DNA of 38,802 bases from Castellaniella sp041675725 (GTDB lineage Bacteria > Pseudomonadota > Gammaproteobacteria > Burkholderiales > Burkholderiaceae_B): assembly GCF_041675725.1 (NCBI RefSeq), contig NZ_JBAYTI010000029.1, forward strand, positions 1 to 38,802, in the 5' to 3' direction. The number at the start of each line of letters is the position of its first letter. Position 1 is the stretch's first letter. Under the pieces are notes generated by a model. That model was not told the origin of the DNA, made no database searches, and saw nothing but the letters and a program-made list of their open reading frames with translations. Of this stretch, positions 1 to 7,940 are shown piece by piece. Position numbers and translations under genes: made by a program.

Positions 1-884
1 CCTCGCTGTTCGTGGCCGAGGCCGAGAAGCAGGTCGACGTCCTGGGCATGGAGCCGGTGACCGAGGCTGCCTTCGATGCCGTCACCTGTGCCGTGGGGTG
101 GCTGTATCCACTGGATTTGCTGGAAAAATTCAACCAGATTCAGTGGGTTCAATCGACGTCCTCGGGGCTGGATCACCTGCAGGCCTTTGCCCGCAGCCAT
201 CCGGACGTGGTACTGACGGCCATGCGTGGGCTCAACGCCGACGTCGTGGCCGAATACGCGCTGGCTCAGGTGCTGGGCCTGCGCTGGCGCATCCTGACGT
301 ATGGCCGCCAGGCGCAGCAGCGGGTCTGGCGCGGGTACAAAGTGTCCGACGCCGCGTCCACGACGGTGCTGATCATCGGCATGGGGAACATCGGCCAACG
401 GATTGCGGGGCATCTATCGGCCCTGGGCATGCGGGTGCTGGCGCTGCGGCGGCAGGCTGCGCCGTGCGCGCACGTGGATCAGGTCCTGGGCTTCGGGCAG
501 TTGCACGAGGCCCTCGCTCAGGCCGACTACGTCATTCTCAGCCTGCCGCTCACGCCCGAGACCCGGCATCTCATCGGTGCGGCCGAGCTGGCGGCCATGA
601 AACCCAGCGGTCACCTCATCAATCTATCGCGTGGCGGCATCGTCGATGAAGCTGCTCTGGCACAGGCGCTGCATCGCGAAGACATCGGCGGGGCCGTGCT
701 CGACGTCACTGAAATCGAGCCGTACCCGCCTGACGGCCCGCTCTGGGAGGCTCCCCATTTGTTGATTACCCCGCATGTGGCTGGCGAGCACGTTGATTTC
801 GCGCGTCGCGCCGCCCGGCGCTGGGCGGGCAACTTGCGCCTGTTCCTGGCCCAGGGTGCAGCGGCATTCCGGCTTGAAGGCTGA
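1..884 (+). CDS. D-isomer-specific 2-hydroxyacid dehydrogenase, 5' partial
   Basis: NAD(P)-dependent oxidoreductase of the D-2-hydroxyacid dehydrogenase family, which interconverts 2-oxoacids and 2-hydroxyacids in the cytoplasm. The Rossmann nucleotide-binding motif is seen as IIGMGNIGQRIAG. The catalytic Arg lies in NLSRGGIVDEAAL and the catalytic His in LLITPHVAGEH. The reading frame is open to the left edge of the window. The GTG at position 12 is probably internal, so about 15-25 N-terminal residues are likely missing. It lies 47 bases upstream of an RpiR-type regulator on the same strand and converges on a sugar-type ABC cassette, which suggests a catabolic step for the imported compound. 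The substrate cannot be read from the sequence; glyoxylate/hydroxypyruvate reductase-like activity is one possibility. Confidence 0.85.
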   Translation, partial: SLFVAEAEKQVDVLGMEPVTEAAFDAVTCAVGWLYPLDLLEKFNQIQWVQSTSSGLDHLQAFARSHPDVVLTAMRGLNADVVAEYALAQVLGLRWRILTYGRQAQQRVWRGYKVSDAASTTVLIIGMGNIGQRIAGHLSALGMRVLALRRQAAPCAHVDQVLGFGQLHEALAQADYVILSLPLTPETRHLIGAAELAAMKPSGHLINLSRGGIVDEAALAQALHREDIGGAVLDVTEIEPYPPDGPLWEAPHLLITPHVAGEHVDFARRAARRWAGNLRLFLAQGAAAFRLEG

Positions 885-931
885 ATACGCCCGCTACAGC
901 TTCTTATCGACCCCCTTCAGACCGCGCCGAC

Positions 932-1789
932 ATGAACCTGTTCGCCAGAATCGACAACTACAGCAAAAAGCTGACGAGCTCGGAAGCCCGTATCCTGGAA
1001 TACGCCAAGGGGTCGTATCCGCACGGTGTGTTGGGCCCGGCGCGGATCATTGCGGAAAAAGTGGGGGTCAGCACGGCCACCGTGACCCGATTCTTCGACA
1101 AGTTGGGGTACCAGTCCTACGCCCAGCTGCAGGACGAAGCGCGCTCGGAGGTCTCGGCCAAGCTCTCTTCGCCCCTGGCTCGGGTCTACCTGACCGGGTC
1201 TGAAGTCCCGTCGTCGGCCGCCATCCTGAAGGGCACGTTCGCGACGGATGCCAATAACCTCGCCAGGACCTACAAAAGCAACCGGATCGCCGATTTCCAG
1301 AAAGTCATCCAGACCATCCTGCGCCTGGGCGAGCACACCTTGTACGTCATGGGCGCCAAGAACAGCGGCCCGGTGGCCCAGTACCTGCACGCCAACCTGA
1401 GCGCCTGCGTACGCCATACCGTGCTGCTGTCGGGCGACGATGGCACCCTGGCCGATGCACTGGTTGATGCCCGCGCCGATGACGTCCTGTTCGTGATCTC
1501 GATCCGGCGCTACGCCCACAACACGATCCAGGTCGCCAAGTATTTCAAGGAGATCGGGGCGAAAGTGATCTGCATCACGGATGGGAAGAATTCGCCGGTG
1601 GCCCAGCGGGCAGAGACCTGCTTGTTCGTGGATCTCAACAGCCTGTCGCCGTTTGATTCCTTCACGGCGGCGTTTACCTTGTGCAACGCGATTGTCGGGG
1701 CGGTGGTGGCCCAGCGCCGCAAGGATGTCGAGCAGTCGCTGCTGCGCAGCCAGAAACTCAGCGATTTCCTGCGCGTATTCGAAAAATAA
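932..1789 (+). CDS. MurR/RpiR family transcriptional regulator
   Basis: DNA-binding regulator of 285 residues with the usual two-domain RpiR layout. An N-terminal winged-helix HTH_6 domain (about residues 1-80) has the recognition region EKVGVSTATVTRFFDKLGY. A C-terminal SIS sugar-phosphate-binding domain (about 125-255) includes LYVMGAKNSGPVAQYL. Family members sense phosphorylated sugars or related metabolites and usually control neighbouring catabolic genes. It follows the dehydrogenase by 47 bases and converges with the ABC cassette, so it is the natural candidate regulator for both (inference). No clear Shine-Dalgarno precedes the ATG. A perfect palindrome at 9078-9097 upstream of the cassette is a possible binding site. 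Confidence 0.9.
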   Translation: MNLFARIDNYSKKLTSSEARILEYAKGSYPHGVLGPARIIAEKVGVSTATVTRFFDKLGYQSYAQLQDEARSEVSAKLSSPLARVYLTGSEVPSSAAILKGTFATDANNLARTYKSNRIADFQKVIQTILRLGEHTLYVMGAKNSGPVAQYLHANLSACVRHTVLLSGDDGTLADALVDARADDVLFVISIRRYAHNTIQVAKYFKEIGAKVICITDGKNSPVAQRAETCLFVDLNSLSPFDSFTAAFTLCNAIVGAVVAQRRKDVEQSLLRSQKLSDFLRVFEK

Positions 1790-1850
1790 GGCGGCCAGGC
1801 CATCTGGTTATTGTCGCCCTTGGATGCACGGCAGGCTGCTGATCGAGGGC

Positions 1851-1869
1851 CGGGCCGGCCACCGGCCCG
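1851..1869. terminator. GC-rich hairpin between convergent genes
   Basis: CGGGCCGG and CCGGCCCG form a perfect 8-bp stem around a three-base loop, directly next to the stop codon of the ABC ATPase and about 60 bases after the regulator stop. It could end transcription from both sides. Neither side has a T-run, so it is not a textbook intrinsic terminator. Confidence 0.4.
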
Positions 1870-3390
1870 TCAGTGCACTGCCACGTACATGATTTCCTCC
1901 TGGGTGGCGACGGCAGGATCCATTTCCGCCACGATCTGCCCGCTGCGGGCAACCAGGATACGATCAGACAATGACAGGATCTCCGGCAGGTAGGACGAGA
2001 CCACGATCACCGCCTTGCCATCGTCCGCCAGGGAGCGGATCAGGGCGTGGATCTCGGCGATCGCGCCCACGTCCACGCCGCGGGTGGGTTCGTCCAGGAT
2101 GATGATCTGCGGATCCTGGACCAGGCTTTTGGCGAGGGTCACTTTCTGCTGGTTGCCGCCCGAGAGCTCAATCACCTTGTTGTCGCCATCGATACTCTTG
2201 ATCTGCATTCGCTCGATCCAGTGAGTGGCGAGGTCTGTTTCCTGGCCCTTTCGGTAGGCTAGTTTCCAGCGCGCCATTTTCGACTGCAGCCAGCCCATGT
2301 AGATGTTTTCGCTGATGTTCATGGTCTCATAGAAACCAGCCACCTTGCGGTCTTCGGTGACGTACGCGATGCCATCCTGCACGGCCTGGGTGGGCACGCG
2401 GTAACGGATGGATTTCCCGTTCAGGTAGATCATGCCCCCTTTGAAGAAGTTGCGCTTGCGGATGCCGGCGACGACCTCCATGAGCTCGGTGCGCCCCGAG
2501 CCCACCAGGCCGGCAATGCCCAGCACCTCGCCCCGGTAGGCGGAAAACGACATGTTCCTGACCTTGGAGCCGGCGATGATGTTCTGTACTCGGAGAATGG
2601 GCGCTGCCTTGTAGATGGCGTCTGGGCGGGCCCGGCTGGCCTGGGATGTTGCCGAGACATCGCGTCCCACCATGTGCCGCACGAGCGAGGCGCGGTCGAA
2701 TGCCGAGGCCTGATCGGAGGCCACGATTTCGCCGTCACGCATCACGGTGATGCGGTCGGCGAGCTCGAGTGCTTCTTCGAGTGCGTGCGAAATGAAGACA
2801 ATGGCGAAATTCTTCTCGCGCAGTTCGAACAGCAGGCGAAACAGGTGCTGTGTTTCTTCGGGGGTCAGCGTGGCGGTGGGTTCATCGAATATCAGAATGT
2901 TTGCCTGCCGGTACACCGCGCGGGCGATTTCCACCATCTGTCGCTTGGCCGTGCCGATGGCGCTGCAGTACTCGAGCGGATCGACATCGAAGTTCATCGA
3001 GTGCATGAGTTCCTGGGCATCGCGGTTGATGGTGCGCAGCTTGCACAGTGGGGTCTCGATGCCCAGGCGCAGGTTCTGGGCCACGGTCAATGTGGGGATC
3101 AGGCTGTCTTCCTGGTAGACCATGGCAATGCCCTCGGCGAAAGCCTGGGCGGGTGACTGGAAGTTACATTCTTTGCCGTTGACCAGCAGCTGGCCGCTGC
3201 TGAGCTGCACTGTACCCGCGATGGCCTTGGTGAGGGTGGACTTGCCTGCGCCGTTCTCGCCCACCAGCGCGTGGATCTCGCCGTTGCGGATCGTGAAGTT
3301 GACGTCCTTGATGGCCGGCACCCGGCCGTAGTATTTGGTGGCGGACTTCAGGCTGACGGCCACCTGACCGCCGTGGTCAGCTTGGGTCAT
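1870..3390 (-). CDS. Sugar-type ABC transporter, tandem ATP-binding protein
   Basis: Cytoplasmic ATPase of an RbsA/MglA-type importer, 506 residues with two fused nucleotide-binding domains. Domain 1 has a Walker A (GENGAGKST, residues 44-52), a Q-loop (MVYQEDSL) and a Walker B (ILIFDEPTATLT). Its signature is unorthodox (SAIGTAKRQMVEIARA). Domain 2 has the degenerate P-loop typical of this subfamily (GLVGSGRTEL), a canonical LSGGNQQK signature and Walker B IIILDEPTRGVD. The half-catalytic asymmetry is normal for RbsA-like proteins. It is the last gene of a five-gene minus-strand cassette and starts 3 bases after the preceding propeller gene ends, indicating translational coupling. The substrate is unknown. 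Confidence 0.95.
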   Translation of the reverse strand: MTQADHGGQVAVSLKSATKYYGRVPAIKDVNFTIRNGEIHALVGENGAGKSTLTKAIAGTVQLSSGQLLVNGKECNFQSPAQAFAEGIAMVYQEDSLIPTLTVAQNLRLGIETPLCKLRTINRDAQELMHSMNFDVDPLEYCSAIGTAKRQMVEIARAVYRQANILIFDEPTATLTPEETQHLFRLLFELREKNFAIVFISHALEEALELADRITVMRDGEIVASDQASAFDRASLVRHMVGRDVSATSQASRARPDAIYKAAPILRVQNIIAGSKVRNMSFSAYRGEVLGIAGLVGSGRTELMEVVAGIRKRNFFKGGMIYLNGKSIRYRVPTQAVQDGIAYVTEDRKVAGFYETMNISENIYMGWLQSKMARWKLAYRKGQETDLATHWIERMQIKSIDGDNKVIELSGGNQQKVTLAKSLVQDPQIIILDEPTRGVDVGAIAEIHALIRSLADDGKAVIVVSSYLPEILSLSDRILVARSGQIVAEMDPAVATQEEIMYVAVH

Positions 3391-3393
3391 GGT

Positions 3394-4527
3394 TCAGTTC
3401 TCCGACGTTGCAGAGGCGTCTTGGGGCGAGATCAGGATGCAGCCGGCGCCTCTGGACAGCAGCACGGTGCGCCCATTCAGCAAACCGGCGCTGGACAGGC
3501 CGTGGCGCGTCCCGCCAGCCCGGCAGTGCATCGAGTCTGTCACCTGGCCTTGCTCGTTCAGCTGGGCCAGCAGGCCGTACGAGCGCGCCGGGGCCCAGGG
3601 CTTTTCGATGCCCAGGGCTTTCATGTTGCCGTACTGCAGGGGCTCCAGGTTGGATTTCCCCGAAGACAGCGCCGGTCGGATCCAGAGTTCGACCGGGCAC
3701 TCGGCCAGCATGCGCTTGCGATAGCGGTCTTCGCCCAGCACGAATTCGACCAGTTGCGTACGCAGCGCGAAGATGGACAGCCAGTACCCGCCGTCCGCGC
3801 GTGGCGTGATGCGCCCGGGATAGCCCGGCAGGTTGCCGAGCACGACGTCGGCCGCGGTTTGGGGTTGTGGGCCGCCCTTGAATTTCAGCAGCCGGTGGGT
3901 CCAGCTTTCGGTGACGAACAATGTGCTGCCGTCGGGGCTCGTGGCCACGCCCGATGGATAGGCCAGGCCGCTGTGCAGGCTAGTGACCTGGCCATCGAAG
4001 GCCCAGTGACCCAGTGATCCGGAGGCCCCCTGATGGAACAGGTCGCGGACCCAGTCGTCGCCGAAATGCTCGGTGCTGCCGATCGTGAAATACACCCCCT
4101 GGCCATCAGGAGCGGGCGCGAGGGCCGTCAGGCCTCGAAGCTGGGGCTGGGCGACGCGGGCCTGGATGGCCAGGGCTGGGTCCGGGCTGAGGTCCAGCGC
4201 GACCTTGAGCAGTTCTCCGTGGGCCAGGGCGATCACCAGTTCGCCGCTGGCCAGCGCCGCCAGGGCGCGGATCGGGGCATCGAAGCGCTGCACCAGGACC
4301 GCGCCTGCGCCATCGCCATCGCACAGATACAGGGATTCGCTATCGTTATAGAAGCATTGGCCCTGGCCGGGGAGCACGGCCAGGTCGTCGGGGTGAGTGA
4401 GCCCGTCGACCAGAACCTCCCATTCATCCAGCTTGTTGTTGGGCGCCAGAACGCCGTCCAGCGGGGGAATGGCCTTGCTGCTGTCGCCATCGAACAGGGC
4501 ATGAATGTAGTCCATTACGCGGGACAT
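3394..4527 (-). CDS. Free-standing strictosidine-synthase/SMP-30-like beta-propeller protein
   Basis: 377 residues, no signal peptide or membrane segment, so probably cytoplasmic. It resembles the propeller half of the upstream fusion protein: both share LPG followed by a GGYW segment (about residues 233-249 here) and a basic stretch ending in an RMLAECP-like motif. The family includes strictosidine synthase, APMAP, paraoxonase-like arylesterases and SMP-30 lactonases. Residues that bind the active-site metal in the family appear replaced: the EGPED region reads THPDD (44-48), the conserved Asn of the NG motif is Ser192, and Asp-Asn after LPG reads Gly238-Arg239. It may be a non-catalytic or altered paralogue. 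It lies 48 bases after the fusion gene and 3 bases before the ATPase gene. Confidence 0.75.
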   Translation of the reverse strand: MSRVMDYIHALFDGDSSKAIPPLDGVLAPNNKLDEWEVLVDGLTHPDDLAVLPGQGQCFYNDSESLYLCDGDGAGAVLVQRFDAPIRALAALASGELVIALAHGELLKVALDLSPDPALAIQARVAQPQLRGLTALAPAPDGQGVYFTIGSTEHFGDDWVRDLFHQGASGSLGHWAFDGQVTSLHSGLAYPSGVATSPDGSTLFVTESWTHRLLKFKGGPQPQTAADVVLGNLPGYPGRITPRADGGYWLSIFALRTQLVEFVLGEDRYRKRMLAECPVELWIRPALSSGKSNLEPLQYGNMKALGIEKPWAPARSYGLLAQLNEQGQVTDSMHCRAGGTRHGLSSAGLLNGRTVLLSRGAGCILISPQDASATSEN

Positions 4528-4575
4528 GCCATCGCTCCATCTGCAGAGTAGGGTTGGAGGGCGGGGTGGATACGT

Positions 4576-6729
4576 TCAGTGCGCATTTCTTTTGCCCCAG
4601 TAGGATTCGCTGGATACCCAGTCGGGGTTGGCGCCTTCAAGCCGGATGCGCCCGATGCGGTCGTTGTCCAGACCGCCCAGATAGAGGTAGCCACGGTCTT
4701 CGCGCATTGATGTGACCGTAGGGTGCGCCAGCCCGCTGGGGTCCCAGTAGGATTCCTGGGGTCGGAACTCGGCATCGAGCTTCACTACACAGCCGTTGTT
4801 CATGCAGGGGATCAGCCATTCGTCCTGCGGCAGGCGCTTGATCATCCGGATGCGGAATCCGGGTTCCTGCATGGCGATGTCGTAGGCCGTGGTGCGCATG
4901 GCCACCAGGGCGATCCAGTAGCCGCCGTCCGAAGCCCGGTTGATGTTGTCCACGCCGCCGGGCAGGTTGGCAAGCAGGATTTCCTTCTGGCCTTTCTTCG
5001 GGCCGCTGAGCCAATACCTGGAGATGCGCATCGCAAAGGTTTCGGCGAAGATCACGGCGGTGTTGTCGTGGGTGACGCAGATGCCATTGCAGAAGACCAG
5101 GTTGCGCAGCAACGTCCTGGTTTTTTGTGTAGCCGGGTCGTAGCAGATCAGGCGGCCGGTGCCACGGCCCTCGAGCCCGTCCACGGCCCACTGCTGCAGC
5201 TCGAAGCGGGTCGAGCCTTCGCTGAAGTAGATCTTGCCGTCGGGGCCGATATCCACATCGTCGGTCAGCTTGAGCATCGTATCGTCGATGATGGTTGGGC
5301 CGCGGTTGGTCTTGTTGGTCAGCTTGTTGACCCGCCCGTCCGGGGACACGCTGTACAAGCCCATGCCCGAGACACAGACCACCAGGTTGTCGTCGCGGTC
5401 GAAGGCCATCCCCAGGGGCCGGCCGCCCGTCTTGGCAAAGAGCTCCTGGTGCTCGAAGTTGGCACCGCTGAAGCGAAAGACCAACCCGCGGCGGTCGACG
5501 GCATAGAGCCGGCCTTCGCGATCGAGGATGATGTCTTCGGGGCCCTCGATCTGCCCGCGGCCGATAGCCTGCGCACCGCTGAGGCGATCGTTCATGGCAA
5601 ATGGATTGCCGGCGCCGGGGCTGGTGTCGGGCAGCGGGCCGTAATCGAGGTAGGTGGGGTTGATATAGCTTTTCTGGACCGCGTTTTGGGTGTGTTTCGA
5701 CCATTTCGTATCGATGCCCACGGCCACCAGCAGGATCAACCCGTTGATGGTGGCCGCCACCCCGCTGGAGAGCCCCAGTTGCGCCAGCGTGTTGGTGATC
5801 AGGAAGATGATCCCGCCGCCGATCAGGGCCCGGCCCACCGAGCCCGAGCTGCCGGCGAAGCTGATGCCGCCGACCATCGCGGCGGCAAACGTCTGTAGCT
5901 CGAGCCCCATGCCCACGGAAGATCCGGCATCATTGAGAAAGGCCGCATTGAGCGTGCCTGCCACCGCGCACAGCATGCCGGAGCTGCAGTACGTGAGAAA
6001 CAGCACCCGTTCGACGTTGATGCCGGCATTGCGGGCCGAGCGCCGGCTGGCGCCTACGGCGAACAGGTGGGTGCCGATCGGCGAGCGGCTCAGGAGGACG
6101 TGCGCGATGATGGCAAAGACGACCAGCACGATGACGCTGGGGGGAATGAAGCCCAGCGTGCCGTTGCCCAGCCAGTCCCAGGCGCTGTCGAAATCGGGTT
6201 GCGATGAGGCGATGTCGGTGGCATAGGCAGACGTCAGCAGGTTGTAGACCCCGCGGTAGATGATCAGCGTGACGATGGTGGTCAGCAGCGCCCGCGTTCG
6301 GAGAATGCCCACGAAGAAGCCATTGATGGCCCCGAGCAGGAAACCCACCAGCAGCGTGATGGGGAAAATCAGATAGACGTCCATCTGCAGGACGTTCGCG
6401 CACAACAGGGCCGTGAAATTGCAGAGCGCAAAAATGGAACCCACGCTCAGATCGATGCCGCCTGAACTCAGGCTCAGGCTGATGGCCATGACCACAAACA
6501 GGAAGCTGGCGGCCAGGCGCGAGATGTAATCAAGGTTGAAGGCCGACAGATACGTCGGGATCAGCACCACGGCCAGCCAGAAGATCACAACCAGCGTCAG
6601 GAACGGGACGGCCGGCCCCAGCCAGGGCTTCTTGAACAGGTCAGCGAATATCTGGCGCGCGGACCAGCGGTATCGGAGCCGAAGCAGGGCGCTTGGCTGA
6701 GATCGGACGGTTGTGTTCGTATCGGACAT
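4576..6729 (-). CDS. ABC permease fused to a strictosidine-synthase/SMP-30-like beta-propeller
   Basis: A 717-residue two-domain protein. Residues about 38-340 are an RbsC/BPD_transp_2-type permease: repeated hydrophobic segments, the family motif SLSSGGIDLSVGS (86-98) and FAVGASRRSARNAGI (223-237). A polar linker (about 341-390) leads to a six-bladed propeller (about 390-705) of the strictosidine-synthase/APMAP type. It keeps EGPED (395-399), DVDIGPDGKIYFSEGS (491-506), FCNGI with Asn548, and LPGGVDN with Asp594-Asn595, so the calcium-site ligands look intact. No stop or frameshift separates the halves. RbsC-type permeases end in the cytoplasm, so the propeller should face inward (inference), perhaps hydrolysing a lactone or ester as it enters. 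Cassette neighbours are a binding protein, a second permease, a propeller paralogue and an ATPase. Confidence 0.88.
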   Translation of the reverse strand: MSDTNTTVRSQPSALLRLRYRWSARQIFADLFKKPWLGPAVPFLTLVVIFWLAVVLIPTYLSAFNLDYISRLAASFLFVVMAISLSLSSGGIDLSVGSIFALCNFTALLCANVLQMDVYLIFPITLLVGFLLGAINGFFVGILRTRALLTTIVTLIIYRGVYNLLTSAYATDIASSQPDFDSAWDWLGNGTLGFIPPSVIVLVVFAIIAHVLLSRSPIGTHLFAVGASRRSARNAGINVERVLFLTYCSSGMLCAVAGTLNAAFLNDAGSSVGMGLELQTFAAAMVGGISFAGSSGSVGRALIGGGIIFLITNTLAQLGLSSGVAATINGLILLVAVGIDTKWSKHTQNAVQKSYINPTYLDYGPLPDTSPGAGNPFAMNDRLSGAQAIGRGQIEGPEDIILDREGRLYAVDRRGLVFRFSGANFEHQELFAKTGGRPLGMAFDRDDNLVVCVSGMGLYSVSPDGRVNKLTNKTNRGPTIIDDTMLKLTDDVDIGPDGKIYFSEGSTRFELQQWAVDGLEGRGTGRLICYDPATQKTRTLLRNLVFCNGICVTHDNTAVIFAETFAMRISRYWLSGPKKGQKEILLANLPGGVDNINRASDGGYWIALVAMRTTAYDIAMQEPGFRIRMIKRLPQDEWLIPCMNNGCVVKLDAEFRPQESYWDPSGLAHPTVTSMREDRGYLYLGGLDNDRIGRIRLEGANPDWVSSESYWGKRNAH

Positions 6730-6749
6730 TGAGGGGCAGCTCGTCTTGC

Positions 6750-6821
6750 AGCACCCGAGGCCCGGCTCGATGCCGGGGGTACCCGGGTGCTGGTTCAGAA
6801 TGATGGCCAGGAATCCTGGCC
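6750..6821 (-). other. Two hairpins in the gap between binding-protein and fusion-permease genes
   Basis: The 127-base intergenic gap can fold into two stems. The first (6805-6821) pairs GGCCAGG with CCTGGCC around three bases. The second (6750-6791) has an outer 8-bp stem, AGCACCCG with CGGGTGCT, enclosing an inner 6-bp stem, CCCGGC with GCCGGG. Such structures after a binding-protein gene often stabilise its mRNA and lower expression of the downstream permease; that role is inferred here. Confidence 0.45.
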
Positions 6822-6856
6822 GTCCAAGGATGAATGCCTGGTGGGCCAGCGCCTGG

Positions 6857-7837
6857 TTACTGGCAACCGCTTTCCTTCAGGGTGTCCTTGGAGATCTCGA
6901 TGCTGGGCGTGTAGATGGTGGTGCTGACCGAGCCTGGCTTGAGATCGCTCTGCATCAGGTACTGGGCGATGGTCATGAACTGGATGGCCTGTTCTTTCGC
7001 CTGGTAGCTGTAGTTCTTGTGGATTTGCCCGTTTTCTGCATACTTGCAGGCAAATTCACCGCCGGCGCCAGCCGAGATCAGCTTCGTCTTGCCGGTCAGC
7101 CCGGCGCGCTCGAGGGCGCGGGCGGCACCGATGGCCTCGCCGTCGTATTCATCGAGGATGGCGCACAGATCTTTGTGGGCATCGATGATGGTGGACACCT
7201 TGTCGAAGTCGGTTTTGGGATCCCAGTTGACCACCTGCTTGGTGACTACGTTGAGTTCTGGCTGTTTCTCGATCTCGGACAGCATGCCTTTCATCTGGTC
7301 GATGCTGAACTGCGACACCAGCGACCCGGTGACGATGGCCAGGTTCTTGGAAGGCGCATCCGGCGCCATGCAGACCTCAACGGCCGCCTTGCCCATCTTG
7401 GCCCCCAGGTTGTAGGCATCCACGCCGATGAAGGCATCGCTGGCATAGGTAGAACCCATGTTGATCTGGATCACGTAGATGCCAGCATCGTTGGCCTGCT
7501 TCAGGATCCGGGCCAGGGCCTGGCGGTCGGGATTGTGCACGATGATGACGTCAGGCTTCTTGGGGATGAGCGACGCGATCATCTGGTTCTGCTTTTGCAC
7601 ATCCAGGTTCGGATCCAGTGTGCTGAAATCGATATTGGCTTCTTTGGCACGGATTTCGAGTTCGTCCTTCCAGATGTTCATCAGCGGCAAAGACAGGCTG
7701 ACTGGTATATAGACGATGGATTTGCCTTCTACGTTCTTGGCCCATTGCTCGTGGGGCGGGTCCGTCAGCTGCGCGGTGGCGGTGATGGATGCGGAGCACC
7801 CGAGAATGGCGACTAAACTGGCTAATGCGTACCGCAT
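6857..7837 (-). CDS. Periplasmic substrate-binding protein of the sugar-type ABC cassette
   Basis: 326 residues, periplasmic binding protein family 4 (ribose/galactose-binding type). An N-terminal export signal (about 1-23) ends near ATAQ. A Cys at residue 14 sits in LGC, but the lipobox is imperfect, so a lipoprotein is possible yet not favoured. Typical lobe features are VSLSLPLMNIWKDELE near the N-terminus, IASLIPKKPDVIIVH, and the hinge-region VNWDPKTDFDKVSTIIDAH. Its start has a good ribosome-binding site (GAGG about 8 bases upstream). It sits between the two permease genes, an unusual position since the binding protein often comes first. The ligand is not predictable. Confidence 0.92.
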   Translation of the reverse strand: MRYALASLVAILGCSASITATAQLTDPPHEQWAKNVEGKSIVYIPVSLSLPLMNIWKDELEIRAKEANIDFSTLDPNLDVQKQNQMIASLIPKKPDVIIVHNPDRQALARILKQANDAGIYVIQINMGSTYASDAFIGVDAYNLGAKMGKAAVEVCMAPDAPSKNLAIVTGSLVSQFSIDQMKGMLSEIEKQPELNVVTKQVVNWDPKTDFDKVSTIIDAHKDLCAILDEYDGEAIGAARALERAGLTGKTKLISAGAGGEFACKYAENGQIHKNYSYQAKEQAIQFMTIAQYLMQSDLKPGSVSTTIYTPSIEISKDTLKESGCQ

Positions 7838-7940
7838 GGATGTGTCCTCGCTTTTTTATCAATGGAAATCCGGAATGCCTTTTCCTGCACGGGCGCCGGA
7901 TGGCGTGTCGATGGCTTGTTACGACCGGGTGTGGATCGGG

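Noticed and set aside
4723..5898. Plus-strand open frame of 391 codons opposite the permease-propeller fusion
   Set aside because: No domain, no ribosome-binding site; lies wholly within the antisense of a gene with recognisable motifs.
7767..7837. Lipoprotein signal in the substrate-binding protein
   Set aside because: The Cys is preceded by ILG, a poor lipobox, and a standard cleavage site follows ten residues later.
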